Positions 27,102 to 37,218 of a DNA stretch of 64,000 bases are shown here, piece after piece (the first letter of the stretch is position 1; every line of letters starts with the position of its first letter). Position numbers and translations under genes: made by a program. This DNA comes from Pseudolactococcus laudensis (lineage in GTDB: Bacteria > Bacillota > Bacilli > Lactobacillales > Streptococcaceae), in contig NZ_JACBNY010000004.1 of the NCBI RefSeq assembly GCF_013449735.1, positions 97,317-161,316 of the forward strand. Direction: 5' to 3'. The notes beneath the pieces are model-generated. The model was not told the DNA's origin, did no database searches, and saw nothing but the letters and a program-made list of their open reading frames with translations.

Positions 27102-27248
27102 TTAGCTGAGAAAAAAGTCAAGCAACAAATGCTCTCGTATCATTTGACGCCTAGATTTTCCAACAAGATGTTGAATCCTAAATGTCTTGATATGCGACAT
27201 AAATATCATAATAAAAATTATCACATTCACAACTAAAATAAAATTGAT
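27102..27248 (-). pseudogene. Remnant of an FtsX/DUF1430-like permease
   Basis: An open stretch of 48 codons without a credible start encodes a membrane helix followed by FRIQHLVGKSRRQMIREH, the helix-loop pattern that follows a membrane segment in FtsX and bacteriocin-associated DUF1430 permeases. It ends just before the ATPase gene. It is read as the 3' remainder of a larger permease gene whose 5' part has been deleted. Confidence 0.55.
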
Positions 27249-27292
27249 TTATATTGCCTACTCAATATCGCACCTATCTCCATTCACCAAAA

Positions 27293-27306
27293 AGCAAGCG
27301 CTCTCA
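27293..27306 (-). promoter_or_regulatory. cre-like site downstream of a consensus promoter
   Basis: TGAGAGCGCTTGCT on the minus strand matches the CcpA operator consensus at all but two positions. About 25 nt upstream on the same strand is TTGAAC-N17-TATAAT with a TG extension, so this site would sit shortly after the start of transcription. It would control the remnant ABC operon. Confidence 0.55.
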
Positions 27307-27388
27307 CGTTTTTTTATTAAATTATAACATTGTTATGAACTTCGTTCAATATTAAACTATCTTTACCATTTTTTAGTAAGCTTTCAAC

Positions 27389-27424
27389 AAAAAAATCTTG
27401 CCAAAATAATGACAAGATTTTTAT
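27389..27424 (-). terminator. Terminator after pflB
   Basis: The stem AAATCTTGTC/GGCAAGATTT with an AT loop ends in seven T on the minus strand just after the pflB stop. Confidence 0.82.
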
Positions 27425-27434
27425 ATCTTAAATT

Positions 27435-29735
27435 TTAAACGTCCATTGACAAAACTTCGTGGAAGACACGGTGTGTCAATTCATGTTTTTGTTCTTTTGT
27501 AAGGTATTTTGTGTTAACGCAGTAGCCAGAGATACGAACGATAACATCTTCGCCGTTAAGGATTTTATCTTTAACGTCAGCCAAGTCCATGACGTTCAAG
27601 TTGACGTGTTGACCACCATCTTCGAAGTAAGCATCGAGGACATCAACTAAGTTATCAACTTGTTCATCACGTGTTTTACCAAGTGCTTTTGGTGACACTT
27701 GTGTTGTCAAAGAGATACCATCATTGGCATGTTTGAACTCAAGTTTTTCAAGTGTACGAAGGTTTTGCAACCAACCACCCTTAGCTTTGTTAGAAGGATT
27801 AGCACCTGGCGAGAAGAATTCAACTTCGCTTGTGTTTGACGTGCCATCTTCGTTCAAGAAAACACCACGGTGAACTGGTGAGTTACCAGTTTGTTTAGAA
27901 TAAGCCACGTTAGATGTGATTGTCAACAATGAAACAGTTGCTTCTGCATCTTTGTGCAATTTATGGCTAGCCAAACGGTTATGGTATTCTGCCATCAACC
28001 ATTTTGCAATGTCATCAGCACGGTCATCATCTTCACCGTAACGTGGGAAATCACCAATTGTTTCGTAATCGTAGATATAACCATTTTCGTCGCGGATTGG
28101 TTTAACAGTTGCGTACTTGATCGCTGACAAAGTATCAACAGTGTTTGCGAAACCACAAATACCAAATCCCATGTTAGCGCGTTGGTGACTTGGCAAGAAT
28201 GCCATTTGAACTGCCTCATAGTTATATTTGTCAGTCATGTAGTGAATGATATTCAAAGCATCCACATACGTGTCTGTCAACCAGTCCAATGATTTTTCAA
28301 AGTTGGCTTTAACTTCGTCAAATTCCAAAACATCAGATTTGATTGGGTCAATGTCGAATACTTTGTAGTCACGATGCACATCATCATAACCACCATTGAT
28401 ACCAGTCAAGAGAGCTTTCAGTACGTTAACGCGTGCGCCAAAGTACTGAATGTTGTGACGACCTTCTTCATTTTCAGGGTCAAGTGGTGACACACAACAA
28501 GAGATACATGACATTTCGCCATAGCCCTCTTCAGCCATTGTCTTAACACCTTCATATTGGATAGAAGAATGTTTGTGGCTCATGCTCATACAGTAGCGTT
28601 TGAACGCATATGGCAATTCTTTAGCCCAAAGTACAGTCAAGTTTGGCTCAGGAGAGTTACCAACGTTATCCAAAGTGTTCAAGAAACGGAAATCCATTTT
28701 TGTCACACGGTGTTTACCATCGTTACCTACACCAGCCATTGATGTTGTGATGAAAGTTGGGTCACCTGAGTAAAGCGCATCGTATTCTTTTGTACGTGCA
28801 AACTTAACAGTACGCAATTTCAAAACGAAATCATCCACAAATTCTTGGATTTCTGACTCAGTAAACGTACCACGAGCCAAATCACGTTCAGCAAAGATAT
28901 CCAAAACGATTGGCACACGACCAAGAGATGTTGCCGCACCATTAATCACACGACAAGCCGCCATGAAAGCAATATTCACCCATTGGATAGCTTCTTTAAC
29001 GTTTTTAGCAGGTTTACGAACATCCAAACCATACAAATCACCAAGTTTCGCAACTTCACCAAGCGCTTGATATTGCAGGTTGATCTCTTCACGAAGACGA
29101 ATCGTTTCTTCATTGATTTCTTTAATCGCATTCCAGTCAGCGAATTTTTCTTTCATCAAGAAATCCGCACCGTAAAGCGCCAAACGTGCATAAACCCCGA
29201 TAATACGACCACGTGAATAAGCATCTGGCAAACCAGTTACCGTGTGCGCATGACGTGCTCTACGAATATTAGAAGTATAAGCACGGAAAATACCGTCATT
29301 TACTGTCGTTACATGTTTTGTATAAATCTCATGCATCAGTGGGTCAGGCGTATAACCATGCTCTTTAAGCGCAGTTTCAGCCATCCGAGCACCACCTCTA
29401 GGCATAAACGAAAGACGGAAAAGCTCAGAGTTTTGAAGACCGTAAATCAGTTCGTTTTCTTTGTCAATGTAACCAGCTGGGATATCAGCGATTGACGCTG
29501 CGCGGTCAGTATCCATAGGGAACTGAGACGCTTCATAACGGTCTTTCGTTGACTCGATGATTTCTTTGATTCTTAAAGAACGTTCTGTCGGCCCCGCAAG
29601 GAAAGATTCATCCTCATCGTAATTTTTGTGGTTAGCTTTTACGAAACGAGAAACACTGACTTTTTCTTTCCAGTCTGTCCCCTTAAATCCTGCCCATGCT
29701 TCTTCAAAAACGTTTTCAGTCACTTCTGTTTTCAT
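27435..29735 (-). CDS. pflB: Pyruvate formate-lyase
   Basis: This glycyl-radical enzyme converts pyruvate and CoA into formate and acetyl-CoA under anaerobic mixed-acid fermentation. The paired active cysteines are in [11 protein letters not shown] near residue 412, and the radical glycine is in [13 protein letters not shown] near 740. The 766 residues are full length. A CcpA-type cre site lies about 85 nt upstream, and a GGTAAC/GTTACC hairpin lies in the leader. The activating enzyme PflA is not in the window. Confidence 0.97.
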   Translation of the reverse strand: MKTEVTENVFEEAWAGFKGTDWKEKVSVSRFVKANHKNYDEDESFLAGPTERSLRIKEIIESTKDRYEASQFPMDTDRAASIADIPAGYIDKENELIYGLQNSELFRLSFMPRGGARMAETALKEHGYTPDPLMHEIYTKHVTTVNDGIFRAYTSNIRRARHAHTVTGLPDAYSRGRIIGVYARLALYGADFLMKEKFADWNAIKEINEETIRLREEINLQYQALGEVAKLGDLYGLDVRKPAKNVKEAIQWVNIAFMAACRVINGAATSLGRVPIVLDIFAERDLARGTFTESEIQEFVDDFVLKLRTVKFARTKEYDALYSGDPTFITTSMAGVGNDGKHRVTKMDFRFLNTLDNVGNSPEPNLTVLWAKELPYAFKRYCMSMSHKHSSIQYEGVKTMAEEGYGEMSCISCCVSPLDPENEEGRHNIQYFGARVNVLKALLTGINGGYDDVHRDYKVFDIDPIKSDVLEFDEVKANFEKSLDWLTDTYVDALNIIHYMTDKYNYEAVQMAFLPSHQRANMGFGICGFANTVDTLSAIKYATVKPIRDENGYIYDYETIGDFPRYGEDDDRADDIAKWLMAEYHNRLASHKLHKDAEATVSLLTITSNVAYSKQTGNSPVHRGVFLNEDGTSNTSEVEFFSPGANPSNKAKGGWLQNLRTLEKLEFKHANDGISLTTQVSPKALGKTRDEQVDNLVDVLDAYFEDGGQHVNLNVMDLADVKDKILNGEDVIVRISGYCVNTKYLTKEQKHELTHRVFHEVLSMDV

Positions 29736-29766
29736 GTTTTATTATCTCCTATTATTTGACGAGAAA

Positions 29767-29786
29767 GGTAACATTCCCTTGTTACC
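29767..29786 (-). other. Hairpin in the pflB leader
   Basis: GGTAAC and GTTACC arms are separated by 8 nt, about 35-50 nt before the pflB start. It may stabilise the mRNA or tune translation. Confidence 0.45.
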
Positions 29787-29817
29787 TGTTTTATACTACA
29801 CCACTATTCTATCATAC

Positions 29818-29831
29818 AGAAAACGGTTACA
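29818..29831 (-). promoter_or_regulatory. CcpA cre site upstream of pflB
   Basis: TGTAACCGTTTTCT matches TGWNANCGNTNWCA at every fixed position except the last. Its place upstream of pflB agrees with known sugar-dependent control of mixed-acid fermentation. Confidence 0.75.
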
Positions 29832-29937
29832 CAAGTAAAAAACGAGGGTTTTATGACTTTCTCTTATGTAACAGATTAAGGAAATATTAAATCTGTACCA
29901 TTTTAAGACAACAAGTGTGTTAGTTCACAAAATGATA

Positions 29938-30852
29938 TTAAAACATCCGTTTTCTCCACATAATCCGAAAAACAAGCCACGAAATCAATGTCGCTCCCAC
30001 CATAATCAGCCAAAAAGCATAGGGGATATTCTGAAAAGGTAATTTAACATTCATGCCATATAAACCGGCAATAATTGCAGGAATTGTCATGATAAATGTT
30101 GCACTTGTCATAATCTTCATAATGATATTCAAATTATTGGACACAATATTCGAAAAAAGATCACTCAAATTTTCTAGTAGTTTCAACTGAATTTCTGTCG
30201 TCGTCAAAGCCTGGTCTGCCTCGACATAGATATCAAAAACTCGGTCTGAAAACTCTTGCTCATTATGATCTCGCAAGTAGGTCATCAACGTCTGATACAC
30301 TTCAATGTTATCTTCAAGCGCCGCCTCAAAGTAAATCAAGCTTTTCTGAGAGCGAATGATTTCCATAATTTGCGCATTTTCCTGAGAGAGTGCCAAATCT
30401 TTCTCGATAACTTTCATTCGCTTTCTGTGCTGAGACAAATAATTATTAAAAGAGCGTCCAAGTGTACTCATAATCTGAAAAATCAGCTCATGATGATAGC
30501 GTGACGCATCATAATGACGCGTCAAAATCGGTGACAAATCATAATCACGATTCAAAGAGAGGATCACTGCTTTCTTCTTTGGATTCACGATCAAAGAAAA
30601 AGGATAGACCTCTGCTGCTTCGTCCTCAATACAAGGATATTGCAGGAGTAGCAAGAGATTATGGTGTTTATCCATCTCAAACCGCGCATTTTCATCATCA
30701 TCCAAAATGCCCGCGATGTAGTCAAAGGGAAAGTGATAAGTACTCGAAAGATGCCCGATTTCTTCTTTCGTAGGTTTGGTTACCAGCGTAAAATCAATGC
30801 CGTCAACCGACGCTACGAGCGTGTTGTGTTCTAGCTTGTAATTTGTAATCAT
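29938..30852 (-). CDS. corA: CorA-type magnesium/divalent-cation transporter
   Basis: This protein of about 304 residues has a large cytoplasmic N-terminal domain, a long helix and two C-terminal membrane helices. Between them lies the family signature GMN (IIAGLYGMNVKLPF). CorA channels pass Mg2+ or Co2+. The start is placed at MITNYKLEHN, because the family begins there and an extended -10 (TGCTATAAT) ends only 6 nt upstream. Longer in-frame starts would place this promoter inside the gene. No ribosome site is present. Confidence 0.88.
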   Translation of the reverse strand: MITNYKLEHNTLVASVDGIDFTLVTKPTKEEIGHLSSTYHFPFDYIAGILDDDENARFEMDKHHNLLLLLQYPCIEDEAAEVYPFSLIVNPKKKAVILSLNRDYDLSPILTRHYDASRYHHELIFQIMSTLGRSFNNYLSQHRKRMKVIEKDLALSQENAQIMEIIRSQKSLIYFEAALEDNIEVYQTLMTYLRDHNEQEFSDRVFDIYVEADQALTTTEIQLKLLENLSDLFSNIVSNNLNIIMKIMTSATFIMTIPAIIAGLYGMNVKLPFQNIPYAFWLIMVGATLISWLVFRIMWRKRMF

Positions 30853-30858
30853 AGGACA

Positions 30859-30867
30859 ATTATAGCA
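30859..30867 (-). promoter_or_regulatory. Extended -10 giving leaderless corA
   Basis: TGCTATAAT on the minus strand, 6 nt before the ATG. TTAAGA stands 17 nt further upstream as a weak -35. Confidence 0.65.
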
Positions 30868-30997
30868 CATAGCCTTCTTTATCTTAAATTTTTGCTGTTT
30901 TTTCATTTGTCTCATCTAGTGCCAATCAAAAAAAGAGAGGTCAGGGTAAAAAAAAAATTAAAACGTAAACTCGTAGGAATATGTTATAAGAAAAAAT

Positions 30998-31038
30998 ACC
31001 AAATCGGTATTGTTTTGCCAAAACAATACGAAATTGGT
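30998..31038. repeat. Dispersed palindromic repeat, copy 1
   Basis: This imperfect 41-bp palindrome begins ACCAAATCGGTATTGTTTTG and ends with its near-complement. Two more copies occur in tandem around 44.03-44.13 kb. It lies in the 340-nt gap between the corA start and the LPXTG gene, which otherwise holds only a terminator. It looks like a small REP/MITE-type element. Confidence 0.75.
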
Positions 31039-31096
31039 AAAAATATGTTGATTCCGTCGTTGTCGACTCATATTATTTCTACGAAACAATATGAAA

Positions 31097-31143
31097 AAGA
31101 AAAAAGCAAACTGGCAAAAATTTAATGTGATTGCCTAGTTTAC
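31097..31143 (-). terminator. Terminator after the LPXTG gene
   Basis: Arms GTAAACTAGGCAA and TTGCCAGTTTGC pair with one unpaired A, and TTTTTTCTTTTT follows on the minus strand. Confidence 0.7.
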
Positions 31144-31195
31144 TTTTCTCTTTAGGTGACTGAGGACTTTTGTCCTAGCCATTTTCTTTTAGAAA

Positions 31196-33252
31196 TTATT
31201 TTTGAGTTTGTTTCAGACGAAGGGCTAAAGCAAGCAAAATGACTGCTGAAAGCAGCAATCCCAAGCTAACGCTCATCAGAGTCATGCTATCAGTTTCACC
31301 TGTTTCTGGTAATGTCTGTTTTTGATTCGAAGATACAGACGCTTTACTCTGATATTGATTATCAGATTTGCCAATTGGTTGATTGCCAGTTTTTGAATCA
31401 GAGTTTGAATCTGGATTTGGCTCTGGGTTTACTACATCAGACTTGTTCTTCGTATAAACATAAACAACTGTTTGAGGTTGATCCGTAAACTTTCCTGATG
31501 CAACTCCCTGCACTTCTTTGAAACTATATCCTTTAATGTCTTTTTGTTCTGTTGTGTAAGTTTCGCCTATAAGACCCGTTTTGACAGCAGTTTCAGAGAT
31601 TGGATTGCCGTCTACATCAACATATGTCGTTGTAATATCGCCACCTTTTACAGGTTCAGCTTCTTTTACCGTAATTGTCGCCGTGGCAAAGTAGTCCCCC
31701 TCATTTTCAGTTGTCTTTAAGAAACTAGGAACTGCTTGCATATAGGTAACCTTATAGATACCAGCTATTGACGTATCAACAGTTCCTTCAACATGAATAG
31801 CCGATAATGGTATTGAATCACCATCATAATTTGTTGCACTTACAAAGTTATCCTCTGGTTGCCAAGTGTCGCCAATCGTTAACTCTGAATCACGGACAAC
31901 GACTGTTGATTTATTTACCGCTGGTTCATAGACATAAGTAACCGTTTGAGGGGCAGTTGTAAATTTCCCTATTGCATCACCCTTCACTTCTTTGAAAACA
32001 TAACCTTCTATATCTTCTTGCTTTGTTGTATAACTTTCACCGATATTGCCTGATTTCACAACAGCTTCTGAAAGTGAATTACCAGACGTATCCTCATATT
32101 TTACCGTCACATCACCAGCCACTACTGGTGCAGTCACTGTAACTTTGATTTGTGTTTTTGCGAATGGATTACTTGCAGTTGAAAATTTACTTTTAACCCA
32201 TATTTTGCCAGTTCCTGCACGCGTTGCAACACCATTTTGAATGACTGGACTAGTCCCATCATCATCATAAACAAATTCATGCCCCGGGAATAAATCTTGA
32301 TACCCCTTATCTGTTACATAAACAGATAGGTTGGTCGTATCAGGAATCGCTGTATTAAAATCAAAACCAACTGGAACAGTTACGGCTGGTGGCGCTCCTT
32401 TATACATTAATTGGGCCTGCGGATTGTTATGATAATCTGTGAAGTTATAATACTCCAACATATTATTTCTGGAGTTATAGTCTAGCATACCAGTTGCCTT
32501 TATATTGCGAGGAATATTAGAAACGATTTGATTATTATCACAAAGTACGATTAAACCGGTACTTTGTCCAGTCCAAAGAGAATCATCAAATAACTTGTCT
32601 GGTAAAACAATAAACTTGTTATTCTTTATATCTAGTCTTGTCAGTGTTCGATTTAGCGCATATAAGCCTTCTGGAATACGCGATACTGTTCCATTATTAA
32701 CACTTAAACTACTTAGCGCAGTATAATCAGATATTTTTTCTGGAATACTAGACGCACCATTTACACGAAGGGTTGTCAGTTTTTCTAAATCTGATTTTTG
32801 AATCTCACTTTCTGATTTGTTTACAGCGGTAACAGTCGCAGTAATAAAGGGTTGATTATCTTCTAGCTCTGTTGCCAACCAACTCTTTTCAGTCGTATCA
32901 GCAGTTTGAGTTGAGACAGTTGTTTTATCATCACTTTTAGGAGTTAAAGAATCATACACTGTATCAGTTGCTTTTAATGTGTCAGCAGTTTTAGGTGTCT
33001 TATCATCATCTTTTGTAACTTGAGAATCTGCCGTTGTATCAGAAGTTTCAGTATCTTTACTATCGTTTATCGCATCAGACTCATGAGGTGTCTCACTATT
33101 TGCCGAGGACTCCTTTGGCTCTTGCTCTTCTATATTACCTATTTCAGGAGTAGTCTCTGTTGCCAATAAATACTTGGTACAGCACTTACTGAAAGAAGAC
33201 TCGCTATACTTAAGATTGTTATCGTTTTAATTAAATATTTAGTTTTTATCAT
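31196..33252 (-). pseudogene. LPXTG surface protein, frameshifted in the signal peptide
   Basis: The long frame (about 655 codons from 33166) lacks a signal peptide. A classical one (MIKTKYLIKTITILSIASLL, then SVSAVPSIY) starts at an ATG at 33252 in another frame. Adding one T at about 33166-33170 joins them as SIYLATET. The mature part has a Thr/Ser-rich region, leucine-rich-like repeats (about 125-240), two MucBP-type repeats around an Ig-like domain, and a sortase anchor LPETG-helix-basic tail. MucBP domains suggest mucin or carbohydrate binding. It is inactive as read, unless the shift is a sequencing error or a reversible switch. Confidence 0.82.
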
Positions 33253-33258
33253 AAATCA

Positions 33259-33286
33259 ATTGTACTATATTTTTTTATAATTTCAA
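33259..33286 (-). promoter_or_regulatory. Promoter of the LPXTG gene
   Basis: TTGAAA (33281-33286), 16 nt, TACAAT (33259-33264), then 6 nt to the signal-peptide ATG. No ribosome site is seen, so a leaderless mRNA is predicted. Confidence 0.68.
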
Positions 33287-33406
33287 AATTGCAGGAATGT
33301 TTAATTAAAAAAGCACCCCCACATGTGTTAATTGACCCATGCAAGAATGCCTTAATAACTGGCTAAAAAATAAGCAACACCTCAAAGCAACTCAAATCTA
33401 TCTCCT

Positions 33407-34237
33407 TCATTTCAAAAAATCATAAATAAATTGATTAACGACTTGATTGTTGTCATGTAACGCGCTGTGTTGGGCTTTAGCGTTTGTCACCTCCTGCTCG
33501 GTATAGCTTTTCGCATTTTCCTCAACGATATATCGCAATGACCTTGCAGAACTAACAGGGACAACACCGTCAGTATCATCCCCAATATTACCAAATAGAT
33601 TTAAGACACGCGTGTTTTTGGGGAACTTATCTTTGTTGACATCCAGATAGCTATAAGACGCAACCATGGTATTAGGCTTGCCATCCTTATCAAGCTCTAT
33701 CTTCTTGACATCAGTCTCGCTAGGCATCCCCATAAACCCATTAAAAGGCCCTGCAATGGTGATAAGCGCTTGTAATTCAGGCATTTTCTGCTTATCAGCG
33801 CTCACCGCCAAATTCACCCAAGCATTGGCACCCGTAGAGTGCCCAACGGCATTAAAAGCCTTGATTTTATAACGACTTTTAAGTTGCACTAAAACACGCC
33901 TGAGATATTTTTCGTTCGGCTTACCATCATTAAAAACCACCGCAATCAGGGGATGTTCGACATCCGGTTGCCAACGACCAGTACTCGACAGGTCACCCTT
34001 ACGATTAATATTGATTCTCAGCACCTGACGAAATCCGGATTTTTCACTAAGCGCCTCAATTATATTTTTTTCAGAGCCATAGCCACCGCCATAACCATGA
34101 ACAAACAAAGTGGGGGCCTGGTAATCTCCAGCCTCCTTGCTATCCGAAAAACTCGGCTCAGTCCGACTTAATATCACACCCAGAGCGATTGAAAGCACCC
34201 AGATTGTTAGCAATAGCGCGATTATCTTTTTCTTCAT
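33407..34237 (-). CDS. DUF915-type alpha/beta hydrolase, membrane-anchored
   Basis: This 276-residue protein has an N-terminal membrane helix or uncleaved signal (residues 4-24) and then an alpha/beta-hydrolase fold. The oxyanion region is FVHGYGGGYGSEKN near 46 and the nucleophile elbow AVGHSTGANAW has the serine near 135. A late Asp (DDTDGVVP) and a His near the end (AQHSALHDN) complete the triad. DUF915 enzymes in lactic acid bacteria are putative cell-surface lipases or esterases; the substrate is unknown. AGGGATG lies just upstream of the ATG. Confidence 0.85.
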   Translation of the reverse strand: MKKKIIALLLTIWVLSIALGVILSRTEPSFSDSKEAGDYQAPTLFVHGYGGGYGSEKNIIEALSEKSGFRQVLRININRKGDLSSTGRWQPDVEHPLIAVVFNDGKPNEKYLRRVLVQLKSRYKIKAFNAVGHSTGANAWVNLAVSADKQKMPELQALITIAGPFNGFMGMPSETDVKKIELDKDGKPNTMVASYSYLDVNKDKFPKNTRVLNLFGNIGDDTDGVVPVSSARSLRYIVEENAKSYTEQEVTNAKAQHSALHDNNQVVNQFIYDFLK

Positions 34238-34284
34238 GGCATCCCTATCCTAAATCTAGCCCAACTTATCAAAAGGCAATTAAC

Positions 34285-35409
34285 CTACTCCTCTGATTTA
34301 TTTTGGTAAGTCGACGCCAAGCGTGTCCCAGACAGAATTTCATGGAAAAACTGCTTGGTAAACAAGCTGACAGCCAAACTCAACACAAAGACAAGAATCA
34401 AAAAGAGTCCAAACAAAGAAAGGAAATAGTAAGTCCCCAACTCAGACGCCACAACCGAGCCCGTCTGATTCAGCACATAAAGCTCCCCCGCAAACAAGCC
34501 GTAAACTAAAACATAGCCGAATAAATTTCTTAGCAGCACACAGACAAATCCTGCTTTTTTCCCCGACTTATCAACTAGCTGTAAATGGATAAGTCTTTGA
34601 CCAAGAGTTGGCCACCCGATAAGCTCTGGTATGATAACCCAGAAAATATAGAACAGGATGATAACATACTGATTGGGCTGACCCACAATCAAGTTATAGG
34701 CAATATCACTAACCATAATAATCGCCAAGTCAAGTAAGATAGCCACACTTTTACGACTGACAGAGACTTTATGACTTCTCTCTTCTAATGTTTCAACGAT
34801 GTCTTCTTTTTTAGGTAACATTTTCCCAAGGGGGCCTGAAATCAGCCAACCCAACATGGCACCACAAGTATTTAAGAACAAATCATCAACATCAAAGAGG
34901 CGATAAGGACGCGGGTAGAGGCCGAATAAGGCAGAGCGCTGAATCAGCTCGAAAGATAGGGTCAAGCCAAAAGATAGCACCAGACTTGTCAGAAAGCTTT
35001 TTTTATACTGATAGCGTAGAAACATACCGAAGGGCAGCGTCAAAAGTAGGTTAAAAAAGGGCTGAGTGAACTGCGGTGTTTTGGCTGCGTGCAACCAAGT
35101 ATCAGGCTGTGATAGGACAAAGCCAGAATACGTGGTGAAATCCCGAACGAAGTTAAACAGATGAAAATTTTCGACCGGTCCTGTCATTTGCTTAACCTGC
35201 TCAATCGTTGGCAGGGGCAAAATGGTCAAGGCATAAGCGCAAAGGATGTAAAAGACGAAAGCGTAGTTGACGCTAACCATCCAACCTGATATCGCACCAT
35301 AACGGTGGTACTGTCGGATTAGAAACGGTAGCAAGAGTAAAATTGCAAGAAAAGGAAACATCACGACAATCAGACGGATTGACGAAATGTAAGGTGCTAA
35401 GTTAGCCAT
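34285..35409 (-). CDS. VanZ-like / RDD-domain membrane protein
   Basis: This 374-residue integral membrane protein has a VanZ-like first half (about 1-185; FNLLLTLPFGMFLRYQ and SFELIQRSALFGLYPRPYRLFDVDDLFLNT blocks) and a C-terminal RDD domain (about 210-365; AILLDLAIIMV, GWPTLGQRLIHLQLV). VanZ proteins confer low-level teicoplanin resistance in some enterococci, but most homologues have unknown roles. The -10 (TATAAT) lies in the T-tail of the eno terminator and CTGGAG precedes the ATG. Confidence 0.85.
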   Translation of the reverse strand: MANLAPYISSIRLIVVMFPFLAILLLLPFLIRQYHRYGAISGWMVSVNYAFVFYILCAYALTILPLPTIEQVKQMTGPVENFHLFNFVRDFTTYSGFVLSQPDTWLHAAKTPQFTQPFFNLLLTLPFGMFLRYQYKKSFLTSLVLSFGLTLSFELIQRSALFGLYPRPYRLFDVDDLFLNTCGAMLGWLISGPLGKMLPKKEDIVETLEERSHKVSVSRKSVAILLDLAIIMVSDIAYNLIVGQPNQYVIILFYIFWVIIPELIGWPTLGQRLIHLQLVDKSGKKAGFVCVLLRNLFGYVLVYGLFAGELYVLNQTGSVVASELGTYYFLSLFGLFLILVFVLSLAVSLFTKQFFHEILSGTRLASTYQNKSEE

Positions 35410-35445
35410 AAGAATCTCCAGTAAAATATAGTACTTTAATTATAC

Positions 35446-35472
35446 CAAAAAAAGAACCCCTAGAGGTTCTCT
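35446..35472 (-). terminator. Terminator after eno
   Basis: The perfect 18-bp palindrome AGAACCCCTAGAGGTTCT has a seven-T run on the minus strand. The T-run contains the start of the promoter of the next gene. Confidence 0.85.
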
Positions 35473-35506
35473 TCTATTGTCAAGTCTCTGACATCAGATC
35501 AACTGA

Positions 35507-36871
<1,365 letters not shown>

Positions 36872-36885
36872 TTAATTACCACCTT

Positions 36886-36914
36886 ATATTACCACTATTT
36901 TACGGATATTTCAA
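36886..36914 (-). promoter_or_regulatory. Promoter of eno
   Basis: TTGAAA (36909-36914), 17 nt, TAATAT (36886-36891), giving a leader of about 50 nt. The rest of the gap up to 37039 shows no gene or clear signal. Confidence 0.75.
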
Positions 36915-37039
36915 GAAAAAATACCGCCCTAGTCCTTTTTTTACAGAAAATTTTCATTCACACTCCTTTCAACTCTCATCATCTTCTTTTGGCACATGCG
37001 CGTACACACAAGACCCACAACAATTTGACACAAGACTGC

Positions 37040-37083
37040 AAAACAAAACCCCTGAACAGCCACACAACCATTCAGGGATTTTT
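37040..37083 (-). terminator. Terminator of the secreted repeat protein gene
   Basis: The stem CCCTGAA/TTCAGGG with a 14-nt loop is followed by TTTT on the minus strand and TTTTT on the plus strand. It lies about 140 nt after the stop of the upstream minus-strand gene, whose terminator it most likely is. Confidence 0.65.
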
Positions 37084-37218
37084 CCAGCAGAGCAGACAAA
37101 GCCAGACGCATCTTCGCTCATCTACCCGCTTATAAGATCACTAACACACCAGCCAATACCACAAGCATTAGTCTGTTTGGACACACACGTTTTATTTTAC
37201 TTTATTAGCAGCTAGATG

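Noticed and set aside
29244..29495. Plus-strand frames antisense to pflB
   Set aside because: No promoter or ribosome site, and the opposite strand is a full, conserved enzyme.
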